Source of the DNA: Woeseiaceae bacterium
Lineage (GTDB): Bacteria; Pseudomonadota; Gammaproteobacteria; Steroidobacterales; Woeseiaceae
Direction: 5' to 3'
Assembly: GCA_030065915.1 (NCBI GenBank)
Contig: JASJCQ010000015.1
Span: forward strand, 1 to 64,000
Length of the DNA: 64,000 nt
Below, one piece after another: positions 21,898 to 30,576 of the stretch. Under the pieces are notes generated by a model, which saw only the letters and a list, made by a program, of their open reading frames with translations, was not told the origin of the DNA and did no database searches. Every line of letters starts with the position of its first letter. The stretch's first letter is position 1. The translations under genes and the position numbers were made by a program.

Positions 21898-22503
21898 TCA
21901 ACAACTCCTCCACGCCGCGGCGCGGTTATCGACCTCGTCGCCTGTCTCGAGCAACGGCCTCAACCGTTGATACGCTCGCGACAACTGCGACTTGGAAAAA
22001 CTCTCTGTCTTGCCCATCAGCTCGGCAATCTCTTTGTGCGTAAAGCCTTCGACATCGTGCAGCCAGACCACGGTGCGACTGACGTCGGGCAGGCTGCCAA
22101 GCGCTGCGTCCAGGTCCATGGCGGTGTCCTGCCGATACGCCGCATTGACGTCAGCGGCGTTGCCGAGATTGATCTCCTCCCAGTCCTCGCCCAGCGATTG
22201 CGCGCGGCTCGTCCAGGCCGATCGCAGGAACATCAGCGCCTTCGAGACGGCGATGCGCCGAATCCATGTGCCGATCGCCGCGTCACCGCGGAACCTGGCG
22301 ATTGACCGCATGACCTCGATGAACGTCTCCTGGACGAGGTCCTCGGCGTGTGCCGGCACTCGAGTGAAGCGCAGGCACAGCGAGTACACCGGGGTTGCGA
22401 AGGATCGGTACAGAATCTCGTGCGCCCGAACGTCGCCCTTCGCGGCACGCTTGATAATCCCCGGATCCAGCGTGATGTCAGCAAATTTGCTCATATCTGC
22501 CAT
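21898..22503 (-). CDS. ECF-family RNA polymerase sigma factor
   Basis: About 201 residues with the two conserved ECF regions: sigma-2 (LYRSFATPVYSLCLRF, DLVQETFIEVMRSIARFRG, TWIRRIAVSKALMFLRS) and sigma-4 (LGSLPDVSRTVVWLHDVEGF, HKEIAELMGKTESFSKSQLSR). Either ATG at 22501-22503 or 22492-22494 could be the start; longer upstream frames lack a family match. It heads the sigma/anti-sigma/PDZ operon and is divergent from tRNA-Leu. Confidence 0.9.
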   Translation of the reverse strand: MADMSKFADITLDPGIIKRAAKGDVRAHEILYRSFATPVYSLCLRFTRVPAHAEDLVQETFIEVMRSIARFRGDAAIGTWIRRIAVSKALMFLRSAWTSRAQSLGEDWEEINLGNAADVNAAYRQDTAMDLDAALGSLPDVSRTVVWLHDVEGFTHKEIAELMGKTESFSKSQLSRAYQRLRPLLETGDEVDNRAAAWRSC

Positions 22504-22600
22504 TTTAGATGCGATTGCCCCGAAAAAGGTCGCAACAAGTCGGTCTGGAAGCGGCACGCCTTGACGCATATACTCTGCGGCCAGCCTGACGCGGGCCCTG

Positions 22601-22687
22601 GCCGGGGTGGCGGAACTGGTAGACGCGCCGGATTCAAAATCCGGTTCTGGAAACAGAGTGCGAGTTCGATTCTCGCTCCCGGCACCA
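22601..22687 (+). tRNA. tRNA-Leu (anticodon CAA)
   Basis: An 87-base class II tRNA. The acceptor stem GCCGGGG pairs with TCCCGGC, the anticodon stem CCGGA/TCCGG encloses the loop TTCAAAA (anticodon CAA, reading UUG), there is a long variable arm typical of leucine tRNAs, and the T arm is GCGAG-TTCGATT-CTCGC. The CCA end is encoded (22685-22687). TATACT at 22569-22574 is a possible -10 element. Confidence 0.97.
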
Positions 22688-22706
22688 ATTAAGGACGTCC
22701 CTTCGA

Positions 22707-23255
22707 ATGATGCCTCGCATGAAATTCTGCTCCGTCTGCGGCGGAGACGTTAGCTATCGCGTCCCGGATGGCGACAACCGGGAACGAGCGATCTGCAACA
22801 TCTGCGGCACCATTCACTACAAGAACCCGCTGATCGTCGTCGGCTGCCTCGTCGAACACGACGACAAGATCCTGCTTTGCAAGCGCTCGATCGAGCCACG
22901 CTACGGTTACTGGACCGTACCGGCGGGCTTCATGGAACTCGGTGAGTCCAGCGCCGAGGGCGCCGCGAGAGAGACGCGCGAGGAGGCATTGGCCGAGGTC
23001 GAACTGGGCCGGTTGTATGCGTCTGTCGACGTTATCGAGGTGGGCCAGCTACACCTGTATTACACCGCCAGGCTCAAGGGCAGTTTCGGCGCCGGCGAAG
23101 AGACGCTCGAGACCCGGCTGTTTGCCAAAGACGAGATTCCGTGGGACGACATTGCGTTTCGCTCCGGCAAGTTCGCGCTGGAACGATTCGTCGAGGACGG
23201 CGGTCGCGACAACACCGTGCACATTCACGAGCTCCGTCGCGTCAAGTCCTACTAG
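22707..23255 (+). CDS. Nudix hydrolase with N-terminal zinc ribbon
   Basis: A 182-residue hydrolase of nucleoside-diphosphate-linked compounds. Two CxxC pairs (CSVC, CNIC) form a zinc ribbon in the first 35 residues, followed by a Nudix box starting GFMELGE and ending RETREEAL, in which the usual late Gly is Leu. This is the layout of the NADH-pyrophosphatase-like zinc-ribbon Nudix group, though shorter than NudC. Three in-frame ATGs (22707, 22710, 22719) could start it. It follows tRNA-Leu directly and ends at a strong terminator. Substrate unknown. Confidence 0.88.
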   Translation: MMPRMKFCSVCGGDVSYRVPDGDNRERAICNICGTIHYKNPLIVVGCLVEHDDKILLCKRSIEPRYGYWTVPAGFMELGESSAEGAARETREEALAEVELGRLYASVDVIEVGQLHLYYTARLKGSFGAGEETLETRLFAKDEIPWDDIAFRSGKFALERFVEDGGRDNTVHIHELRRVKSY

Positions 23256-23290
23256 GTTCTATCTGGCAAGACTCACAGACCCCCAAACGC

Positions 23291-23320
23291 AAAACGGCGG
23301 GCACGAGAGCCCGCCGTTTT
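23291..23320. terminator. Bidirectional rho-independent terminator
   Basis: A perfect 12-bp stem (AAAACGGCGGGC with GCCCGCCGTTTT) closes on the loop ACGAGA. It lies between the convergent Nudix gene and dsbC and can end both transcripts because each side offers a T-run. Confidence 0.95.
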
Positions 23321-23338
23321 AACGTGTGTGTCTGAGGC

Positions 23339-24076
23339 CTAGTTCGCGCTGGTCGTCTTTTGGTCCAGCCTGCCGCGCAACGCCTGCGGGGGCAGGTAAC
23401 CGCCGATCAGTTCGCCGTCTTCAAGCACGATGGCCGGAGTTCCGGACAGGCCGACTTCCTGACCCAGCGAGTAATGGGCCTGTACCGCCGATGCATCGCA
23501 CTTTGTCGCCTCGACGGTCTGTCCCAGTTTCGCGTTGGTCAGCGCCGCCTGGCGATCCGTCGAACACCACACGGCTTCCGACGTGCTCCACGCACGCGAT
23601 GCGGGTCCGTTGCGGGGATACAGCAGATAGCGAACCTCGATGCCCTGCTCCATGTAGTCCTCGATCTGCTGATGCAGGCGACGACAGTAGGTGCAATCGA
23701 CGTCGGTGAATATGGCGACGCTGTACTTCGGCTCTGCCGGTGAAAACGTGATGAACTGAGCGTCGTCGACCGACGAGATCAGGTCGCGACGAGCGTCCGT
23801 ACGCGCCTCTTCCGACAGGTTGACGTTCTGGTCGAGATCAATCAGGTCGCCCTGCATCATGTATCGGCCGTCGTCGGAGATGTAAGCCACGACAGAGCCC
23901 TTCTGAATCGTGTACCAGCCGTCGACCGGGCTGCCGTTGATGTCTTCTTTTTCGATGATGTCGAACATCGCCGTCACTTTCTCTCGAACGGCTTCGAGCT
24001 TGGCGTCGGCAGCAGCGATAGCGGGCGCCAGCAGCGCTACCAGGAGGCTTAATTGAAGGGTTGTGGCTCGTTTCAT
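23339..24076 (-). CDS. dsbC: Thiol:disulfide interchange protein DsbC
   Basis: A 245-residue periplasmic disulfide isomerase. A signal peptide (about residues 1-23, cut near AIAAAD) is followed by the N-terminal dimerisation domain and a thioredoxin-fold domain with Cys128-Thr-Tyr-Cys131 (FTDVDCTYCRRLH) and the cis-proline motif GTPAIV. The active site CTYC differs from the CGYC of E. coli DsbC. An ATG 30 codons upstream would mask the signal peptide and is rejected. It follows xerD, a conserved pairing, after 103 bases. Confidence 0.94.
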   Translation of the reverse strand: MKRATTLQLSLLVALLAPAIAAADAKLEAVREKVTAMFDIIEKEDINGSPVDGWYTIQKGSVVAYISDDGRYMMQGDLIDLDQNVNLSEEARTDARRDLISSVDDAQFITFSPAEPKYSVAIFTDVDCTYCRRLHQQIEDYMEQGIEVRYLLYPRNGPASRAWSTSEAVWCSTDRQAALTNAKLGQTVEATKCDASAVQAHYSLGQEVGLSGTPAIVLEDGELIGGYLPPQALRGRLDQKTTSAN

Positions 24077-24179
24077 GAAGAACACTCGGTTGGTTAAGCG
24101 GCGGCGTCCGCGCGGCGCGATTGTATCACCTGCACATAGACCGGCCCAACGGCCCAAATGTTTCAACTATGAAACGAGA

Positions 24180-25112
24180 TTAGCCGCGCGGATGGTGCTC
24201 GCTGTGCAGCTCCTTGAGCCGCTCGCGAGCCACGTGCGTGTAGATCTGGGTCGTCGACAGGTCGCTGTGACCGAGCAACAACTGGACGACACGCAGGTCT
24301 GCGCCCCGGTTCAGCAGGTGCGTCGCGAAGGCATGACGCAGGCTGTGCGGCGACATCTTCTTGCGGACGCCGGCCTTTTCGGCATAGCGCTTGATGATGT
24401 GCCAGAACGCCTGGCGGGTCATACGATCGCCGCGGCGCGTTGGAAATAGGTAGTCGGTCTGGCGCTCGAGCAGGATTTCCATCCTCGGGCCATCGATAAA
24501 GTCCTTCAGCCAGCGCTGGGACTCTTCGCCAAGCGGAATGAGTCGCTCCCGGTCGCCCTTGCCGACGATGCGGAGCACGCCCTGGTTGAAGTTGACCTGT
24601 GACTGTTTCAGGTTAATCAGCTCCGAAACACGCAGACCGGTTGCGTACAGCAGTTCGAGCATCGCGCGGTCGCGGTGACCGAGCGGCTCGTCGACGTTCG
24701 GCGCGCTCAGGAGCGAATCCACCTCGTCTTCACTGAGCGTCTTCGGCAGGGAGCGGCCAATCCGCGGCATTTCGATCTCGGCGGTCGGGTCCGTGGAACG
24801 CAGGCCCTCACGCATGATGTAGCGGAAGAAGCGCCGGAAGCTCGACAACTGTCGCGCCGTTGACCGCGGCTTCGCACCGCTCTCGACACGGCTTGCGATA
24901 AAAGCGAGCAGGTCGGCCTTGTCGGCCATATCGATGGATTTCCCGTCCTGCGACAAGGCGCGGCACAGCGTCATCAGATCGGCCCGGTACGCACCGAGCG
25001 TATTCTGCGACAGTCCGCGTTCCATCCAGATGGCATCGAGGAATCGATCTACCAGCGCGGTAGATTCAGCGATGAGCTTCGGGTCCTCGGTGTTCGTGTC
25101 TTTGCTCGCCAT
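24180..25112 (-). CDS. xerD: Tyrosine recombinase XerD
   Basis: A 310-residue site-specific recombinase that with XerC resolves chromosome dimers at dif. N-terminal SAM-like domain (ERGLSQNTLGAYRADLMTL) and catalytic domain with the R-H-R-H-Y set visible in ATGLRVSELI, HSLRHAFATHLL, LLGHSDLSTTQIYTHV. The C-terminus (LHSEHHPRG) is XerD-like rather than XerC-like. The ATG at 25110-25112 fits family length; an upstream extension of 47 codons is not supported. No dif site was found in the window. Confidence 0.95.
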   Translation of the reverse strand: MASKDTNTEDPKLIAESTALVDRFLDAIWMERGLSQNTLGAYRADLMTLCRALSQDGKSIDMADKADLLAFIASRVESGAKPRSTARQLSSFRRFFRYIMREGLRSTDPTAEIEMPRIGRSLPKTLSEDEVDSLLSAPNVDEPLGHRDRAMLELLYATGLRVSELINLKQSQVNFNQGVLRIVGKGDRERLIPLGEESQRWLKDFIDGPRMEILLERQTDYLFPTRRGDRMTRQAFWHIIKRYAEKAGVRKKMSPHSLRHAFATHLLNRGADLRVVQLLLGHSDLSTTQIYTHVARERLKELHSEHHPRG

Positions 25113-25287
25113 AATGTCCATTCGTCCAGTCGTAGCAGTCCCTTGCAACGCTGATGCCGCGTGGTCACGAATACGCTGGTAGGATACGCGTTTTCGCGCA
25201 GACAACCAGTTGATCCCAGTAACCGACGCGCAGCCAAGCGACGGATTTTTCAAGGTTTTGAGTATGATTTGGCCGCTTCAGGATAGG

Positions 25288-25303
25288 CGTGATCAGCTTC
25301 ACA
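25288..25303. promoter_or_regulatory. CRP-like box 1 (xerD-acyltransferase gap)
   Basis: CGTGA-TCAGCT-TCACA matches the CRP/Vfr/Clp consensus TGTGA-N6-TCACA at nine of ten fixed positions. Its centre is 39 bp from that of a second box at 25327-25342. No CRP-family gene is in the window, so binding is inferred. Confidence 0.55.
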
Positions 25304-25326
25304 GAATCTTAAGAGCGTTGACATAA

Positions 25327-25342
25327 AGTGATCTGCATCACA
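25327..25342. promoter_or_regulatory. CRP-like box 2 (xerD-acyltransferase gap)
   Basis: AGTGA-TCTGCA-TCACA matches TGTGA-N6-TCACA at nine of ten fixed positions. A TTGACA hexamer lies at 25318-25323 just to its left; if that is the -35 of the acyltransferase promoter (the -10 would be poor, near 25341), the box overlaps the promoter core. Confidence 0.55.
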
Positions 25343-25377
25343 AATTGCCGAAACGCCCTGCCGCGGGGCCTTTCGCG

Positions 25378-26142
25378 GTGAAGCGCGTGCTGACACGCCT
25401 GATACAGCTGCCATTCTGCCTGTATGCGTGGCTGGTTACTGTGATCGCCATCGTGTTTGCGCTGGTTTCGGTAACACTGGTGCCCAGCGCGACCTGGCGC
25501 TACAAACTGGCCAAAGCGGCGTCCCGCATGCCTTTCGTCCTGACCGGCTGCGTTCCGGACATCGTCGGCGCCGGCAATATCCCGTCCGGCAACGCGGTCA
25601 TGGTCGCGAACCACGCCAGCTACGTGGATGGCCCCCTGATGAAGGGCTACCTGCCGTCACGCTTCTCATTCGTGATCAAGGGGGAGATGCGGGACATTCC
25701 CGTCGTCCATTTCCTGCTGCGCCGCGCCGGCTCCCGTTTCGTCGAGCGACATCGTCCCGGAGGCAGTGCGCTGGACGCCAGGCGTATCGTCCGCGCCGCG
25801 CAGGGGGGCGAAAGCCTCGCCTTCTTCCCGGAGGGCACGTTTCGCAAGCACCCCGGCATCGGGCGCTTTCGTGCCGGGGCCTTCATGGCCACGATCAAAG
25901 GCGCGATGCCGGTGCTGCCCGTCGTTATCACCGGTACGCGTGAAATGCTGACGGCCGACGACTGGATGCTTCGGCCATCCCGGATCACGATCCGCATCCT
26001 GCCGCCGATACTGCCGGACGACCCGGCGTTTGCCGATCACCGGACGCTTGCAGCCGAGGCGCGCCGCAGGATACTGGAGGCCATCGACGAACCTGACCTG
26101 CTCGAATCGGAGGCAGAGGCAGGCGCCGCAGCGCCCGCCTGA
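25378..26142 (+). CDS. PlsC-type 1-acyl-glycerol-3-phosphate acyltransferase
   Basis: A membrane-bound lysophospholipid acyltransferase of about 254 residues. An N-terminal hydrophobic helix (LIQLPFCLYAWLVTVIAIVFAL region) is followed by the catalytic NHASYVDG (HX4D) motif, the substrate-binding FFPEGTF motif and LPVVITGTREML. The GTG at 25378 is chosen because the likely promoter (TTGACA at 25318) would start transcription near 25350; a TTG at 25345 is the alternative. Divergent from xerD. Acts in phospholipid synthesis or remodelling; exact substrate unclear. Confidence 0.88.
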   Translation: MKRVLTRLIQLPFCLYAWLVTVIAIVFALVSVTLVPSATWRYKLAKAASRMPFVLTGCVPDIVGAGNIPSGNAVMVANHASYVDGPLMKGYLPSRFSFVIKGEMRDIPVVHFLLRRAGSRFVERHRPGGSALDARRIVRAAQGGESLAFFPEGTFRKHPGIGRFRAGAFMATIKGAMPVLPVVITGTREMLTADDWMLRPSRITIRILPPILPDDPAFADHRTLAAEARRRILEAIDEPDLLESEAEAGAAAPA

Positions 26143-26223
26143 CTACCCTCATACTGATATTGCCTGAACGGGCCGGTTGGTCGCACAGTAGCGCACAGTC
26201 AGGATCCACCTGGAGATGGATGT

Positions 26224-27405
26224 ATGAGCCAAGATTCCGTAGTCATCGTTGCGGCACGCAGAACGCCGATCGGCGGCTTTCAGGGCGTATTGTCGCCGCT
26301 TTCCGCCACAGACCTCTGTGCCGCAGCCATCGAGGCCGCCGTCGCAGACTCGGGCGTCGACGGCGGGTCGATCGAAGAACTGATGATGGGCTGCGTCCTG
26401 CCGGCCGGCGTTGGCCAGGCGCCGGCAAGAATTGCCTGCCTCGCAGCCGGACTGCCGAAAAGCGTCGTTACCAGCACGCTGAACAAGGCCTGCGGATCCG
26501 GCATGAAGACCACGATGCTGGCCCATGACCTGATTCGGGCCGGCAGCGCGAAGATCGTTGTCAGCGGCGGCATGGAGTCGATGACGAATGCGCCGTACCT
26601 GCTGCCGAAGGCACGCGGCGGCTACCGCATGGGGCATAGCGAGGTGCTGGACCATATGTTCTATGACGGCCTGCAAAACCCGGCCGACGGCAACATGATG
26701 GGGCACTTCGCCGAAGACACGGCCGAGAAGTACAGCTTCACGCGCGAGGCGCAGGACGCCTTTGCCATTGAGTCGGTCACTCGGGCGCGCGCCGCAGCCG
26801 AGTCCGGCGCTTTCAAAGCTGAGATTTCGCCCGTCACGATCTCGACGCGCAAAGGCGATGTCACCGTATCCGAAGATGAGGGACCGCAGACGGCCAAGCC
26901 GGAGAAGATCCCGTCCCTCAGGGCAGCCTTCCGCAAGGACGGCACGGTCACGGCCGCCAGTTCATCGTCTATATCGGACGGCGCCGCGGCGCTGGTGCTG
27001 ATGAGCGGCAGCGAGGCTGAGAGGCGCGGAATCACGCCGCTTGCGCGGGTCGTCGGTCACTCGAACTTCGCCCAGGAACCTGCATGGTTCACGACGGCGC
27101 CGGTCTACGCCATCAAGGCGCTGCACGAGAAACTGGGCTGGACGCCGGAGGACGTCGATCTGTACGAGATCAACGAGGCGTTTGCGGTCGTCACGATGGC
27201 CGCCATGCATGACGTCGGCATCGACCATGCCAAGGTCAACGTGCACGGCGGCGCCTGTGCACTGGGGCATCCGATCGGCGCTTCTGGCGCACGCATCATC
27301 GTAACGCTGCTGCACGCGATGCGAACTCACAACAAGAAGCGAGGCGTCGCCTCGTTGTGTATCGGTGGCGGCGAAGCTACGGCTATCGGTATCGAAATCG
27401 ACTAG
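26224..27405 (+). CDS. Acetyl-CoA C-acyltransferase (thiolase)
   Basis: A 393-residue thiolase that cleaves 3-ketoacyl-CoA or condenses acetyl-CoA. Cys90 (LNKACGSGMK) is the nucleophile; GGACALGHPIGASG supplies the catalytic His and SLCIGGGEA the second Cys. GGAG precedes the ATG by about eight bases. An SDR dehydrogenase of the 3-hydroxyacyl-CoA type follows after 16 bases, so the pair carries out the last two beta-oxidation steps (or their reverse). Confidence 0.94.
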   Translation: MSQDSVVIVAARRTPIGGFQGVLSPLSATDLCAAAIEAAVADSGVDGGSIEELMMGCVLPAGVGQAPARIACLAAGLPKSVVTSTLNKACGSGMKTTMLAHDLIRAGSAKIVVSGGMESMTNAPYLLPKARGGYRMGHSEVLDHMFYDGLQNPADGNMMGHFAEDTAEKYSFTREAQDAFAIESVTRARAAAESGAFKAEISPVTISTRKGDVTVSEDEGPQTAKPEKIPSLRAAFRKDGTVTAASSSSISDGAAALVLMSGSEAERRGITPLARVVGHSNFAQEPAWFTTAPVYAIKALHEKLGWTPEDVDLYEINEAFAVVTMAAMHDVGIDHAKVNVHGGACALGHPIGASGARIIVTLLHAMRTHNKKRGVASLCIGGGEATAIGIEID

Positions 27406-27421
27406 TTTTCAAGGAGCACTC

Positions 27422-28189
27422 ATGGATCTTCAATCTGCCAAAGCCGTCATCACCGGCGGCGCATCCGGCCTCGGTCTTGCGACGGCGCGTCGCGTCATCG
27501 CCGCAGGCGGCCATGCGGTCCTGCTGGACGTCAACGCCGAGCAGGGAGAAGCAGCGGCAAGCGAGCTGGGCGATAACGCGATTTTCATTCGCACGGATGT
27601 CTGCAGCGAAGACGAAGTGCGCAGCGCGATGCAGCAGGCGAAAGAATTCATGGGCGGCATCACGCTCGCGATGAACTGTGCCGGCGTCGCCACGGCGGGT
27701 CGCACACTCGGACGCGAAGGGCCGTGGCCGACCGAGAATTTCGCCCGCGTCATACACATCAACCTGATCGGCAGCTACAACGTAACGAAGGAAGCGGCGG
27801 CGATCATGGTCGAGAACGAGCCGAATGACGAAGGCGAGCGTGGCGTCGTCATCAGCACGGCATCCATCGCGGCCTTCGAAGGACAGATCGGCCAGGCGGC
27901 CTACTCCGCGTCGAAAGGCGGCGTCGTCGGCATGATGCTGCCGCTCGCGCGCGAGTTCGCGCAGTTCGGCATCCGCGTCAACACGATCGCTCCGGGCATC
28001 TTCAAGACCCCGATGATGGCTGGCATGCCCGAGGAAGTTCAGGACTCACTGGGCAAACAGGTGCCCTTCCCGCCACGCCTCGGCAACCCGGAGGAATACG
28101 CGGACACGGCCGCATTCATCTACGGCAACGCGATGGTGAATGGTGAGACGATCCGAGTCGATGGCGCGATACGGATGCAGCCTCGATAG
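27422..28189 (+). CDS. SDR 3-hydroxyacyl-CoA dehydrogenase (type 2-like)
   Basis: A 255-residue short-chain dehydrogenase with TGGASGLG (cofactor binding), acidic Asp at the end of strand 2 (LLDVNAE, favouring NAD), NCAGVA and the catalytic YSASKGG. The long insert [18 protein letters not shown] is typical of the HSD17B10-like 3-hydroxyacyl-CoA dehydrogenases. The ATG at 27422 has AAGGAG seven bases upstream, ruling out a longer frame. Forms an operon with the preceding thiolase. Confidence 0.9.
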   Translation: MDLQSAKAVITGGASGLGLATARRVIAAGGHAVLLDVNAEQGEAAASELGDNAIFIRTDVCSEDEVRSAMQQAKEFMGGITLAMNCAGVATAGRTLGREGPWPTENFARVIHINLIGSYNVTKEAAAIMVENEPNDEGERGVVISTASIAAFEGQIGQAAYSASKGGVVGMMLPLAREFAQFGIRVNTIAPGIFKTPMMAGMPEEVQDSLGKQVPFPPRLGNPEEYADTAAFIYGNAMVNGETIRVDGAIRMQPR

Positions 28190-28258
28190 GTGTAGAGGCG
28201 CGCTATCAGGCTGCTGCATAGCCTTGACGAACGTCTGCTTTCGGCTGCCGATTCACCC

Positions 28259-28284
28259 TGTAGGAGGCCGCCTTGCGGGCGATC
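28259..28284 (+). repeat. REP-like palindromic repeat, left copy
   Basis: TGTAGGAGGCCGCCTTGCGGGC followed by GATC. The core GCCGCCTTGCGGGC can fold into a hairpin. An inverted copy with 23 of 26 identical bases is at 31802-31827, on the far side of the M3 peptidase/IS30 block. The 158-base gap between the SDR and the M3 peptidase gene holds nothing else I recognise. Confidence 0.75.
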
Positions 28285-28347
28285 CGCAGGCCGGCTTTCT
28301 GACAGAACCGGACTTCCACGCTCGTGTATCGACAGCGACCGATGCGA

Positions 28348-30432
28348 CTAATCTTCTATCCGCTCGAACAGAGACGTTTGAAGATCGGCAAGTTGATTTC
28401 CGAATGTCCTGAACGATACTGGCCGCCCCAGAAACTCCTCCAATGCTGCATCAATGGGTACAGAGGCACCTTGCTCAAGAACCTTGCGTCGATAGTCGAC
28501 ACCGATTTCCTCTGCATTTCCGTTGCCACTGAATTCCGAGTATAGATCTGCCGCGATTGCGAGCGACCAATCGTAGGTGTAAAAGCGAGAGCGATAGCCA
28601 TACAGATGTCCGAAAGACGCATACTTGTGCGCATCGGGAATCAATGCGACGAATGGGCGATTCTCGCGCTCGATTTCGGCATTTAACTCGTCAAGATCGC
28701 GCGAAGCGTCGAAGTTGAAATGCAGGCGTAGAGACAGATCAGCAAAGTACAGTTGCCTCTGCATCTCGAGACTTCTTCCCAATTGATCGGCAGCAGTCAA
28801 GTCGCTCAGGATATCGGCGGTAAGTTCCATGTGTGAATTGCTAGTGGCGAGCAGGCGCATTGTTTCGTACTCGCTCAGAAACAACTCCAGCAGTTGTGAA
28901 GGCGCTTCAAGAAAATCGAACTCGATGCCGATACTGCTCGTAATCCCGAATTCCTGGTTGCCACTTAGGACGAAATGCACAGCATGCCCAAACTCGTGTA
29001 ATAGCGTTCGTACCTGGCTGACTTCCAGCCCTTCGTCGCCTTCGGGAAAATTGCAGAGCAAAGCAATGACCGGCATCGACCGGTCTCTTATGCCGACCTG
29101 CAAAACAACTGCCTGGTTTCCATCAATCTTTCCTTCGCGAGGATGCATATCCATGAGAATCCTGCCTCGAAGCTCGCCATCTACCAGCACTTCATACGCT
29201 CCGATGTCCTCATGCCAGCCCTCGACATCAATCCGCCTGAATTCGATTCCCAGCAGTTCTCCGACGAAGTTCACTACCCCGTCGAGAGTCTGACTAAAAG
29301 GGAAATAGCTGCGCACCACTTCGGCGCTGACAACACCGAGAGCATCCTGAGCGTTCGACACAAGATACGAAACATCCCACTCAGCCAACCCTTGCTCGTC
29401 CTCGCTCTTCAGCGACGCGAGGTAGTCCGCCTCGCGCTGAGCGGAGTCGGTAACAAGTTCAGACAGTGTTTGAAGGTAGCTTGCGACCCGATCGGGACTT
29501 CCGGCCATCGTCCCCTGCATGTCGAGTTCGGCAAAGTGCGAGTAACCGTACAGCTCTGCCAACTCCTGTCGCAGAGTTAGCATTCGATGCAGAACGGGCC
29601 GGTTTTCTGGATACCCCCTCAGCTTCGACAGCCGGAGCACTTCAAAACGAAGAGCAGCATCCTCCGCGAAGCGTAGAACGGGCTGCGAATCATCTGAGCG
29701 ACCGCTGATTACTACCAGGTCTTTAGCGGCATCGTATCGAGTCTCAATGTATTCGGCAGGCAGACCCCCGAGTCGATCTCGCGGTACTTCGATCGCCGAG
29801 TCGGAAGTGCGAATATTCTCGATGAACTGCGTTCCAAGGCTACCAAGCTCTTCCTGGATTTCGATTGCCCTATCGTGGGATTCTCCGGAAAATCCAACGC
29901 CGGCTGATCGAAATCGATCGGCCAGTAGGTTGAAAGCGCGCCGGGTCTCAGGCGTCGAGCTTGCGAGGTCGATGTCCATCAGTCGACCAAAAATTTCAGC
30001 AGAGGAGAATAGGTCAGTCTCGATCGACTGAAAAGACTGTGCACAGTCGCGGGCGATATTCGCCGTTGTCTCGTCCGGATGCACGAAAGCCAACGTAAGC
30101 GCGAACATCCAGCGCCCTTGTTGACTGGCGAAAATCGCGTCCACCGAAATGAGATACTCCAGAGGATCGTGCTCGGCCTCCAGAGTTGAGAGCCTCTCAA
30201 TACGCGCCCGAAGTTCGCGAATATCAGCCTCGCATATGGAGGCGAGATGCGAAGCGGACACCGCTGTTTTTATTGGTGCAAGCATTCCGATTGGCAACGA
30301 TTCTTCGACGACTGTTTGGCTTGCGAGAGCGCCGCTAGCTAAGAAGAGGACTGCGGTAGCCCAGATCAAGAAGACAAACCGCTGATCCTTTGTTCGACAG
30401 ATACTGGGTGCTTTATGTCCAGGTTCTTTCAC
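28348..30432 (-). CDS. M3-family zinc oligopeptidase, membrane-anchored or exported
   Basis: A 694-residue thimet-oligopeptidase-like metallopeptidase that cleaves short peptides. The zinc motif is HEFGH at residues 479-483 (LLHEFGHAVHF); the third ligand lies in EFDFLEAPSQ about 27 residues later. Unlike cytosolic M3 enzymes it begins with a signal or anchor segment (about residues 18-37, FVFLIWATAVLFLASGALAS), so it is probably periplasmic. The start is GTG. Base composition looks more AT-rich than its neighbours and it lies beside an IS30 element between inverted REP-like repeats, suggesting horizontal acquisition. Confidence 0.88.
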   Translation of the reverse strand: MKEPGHKAPSICRTKDQRFVFLIWATAVLFLASGALASQTVVEESLPIGMLAPIKTAVSASHLASICEADIRELRARIERLSTLEAEHDPLEYLISVDAIFASQQGRWMFALTLAFVHPDETTANIARDCAQSFQSIETDLFSSAEIFGRLMDIDLASSTPETRRAFNLLADRFRSAGVGFSGESHDRAIEIQEELGSLGTQFIENIRTSDSAIEVPRDRLGGLPAEYIETRYDAAKDLVVISGRSDDSQPVLRFAEDAALRFEVLRLSKLRGYPENRPVLHRMLTLRQELAELYGYSHFAELDMQGTMAGSPDRVASYLQTLSELVTDSAQREADYLASLKSEDEQGLAEWDVSYLVSNAQDALGVVSAEVVRSYFPFSQTLDGVVNFVGELLGIEFRRIDVEGWHEDIGAYEVLVDGELRGRILMDMHPREGKIDGNQAVVLQVGIRDRSMPVIALLCNFPEGDEGLEVSQVRTLLHEFGHAVHFVLSGNQEFGITSSIGIEFDFLEAPSQLLELFLSEYETMRLLATSNSHMELTADILSDLTAADQLGRSLEMQRQLYFADLSLRLHFNFDASRDLDELNAEIERENRPFVALIPDAHKYASFGHLYGYRSRFYTYDWSLAIAADLYSEFSGNGNAEEIGVDYRRKVLEQGASVPIDAALEEFLGRPVSFRTFGNQLADLQTSLFERIED

Positions 30433-30555
30433 GTTGAACTACCTTTTGTTTGAGGGGACTACCGTGGAGGGCACTTCGGATCATAGGCTGACAGAAACAG
30501 ATCACAGCTTGACGCCGCTCCCACCGTGCGGCGCCAGTCTGCTTTAGGTTGCTGG

Positions 30556-30576
30556 TTCAACCGGTCGACGCAACAC
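30556..30576. repeat. IS30 terminal inverted repeat, left
   Basis: Pairs with 31752-31772 at 17 of 21 positions; both share TTCAA, CGGT and CGCAACAC in the same order. It contains the transposase stop codon. Confidence 0.8.
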
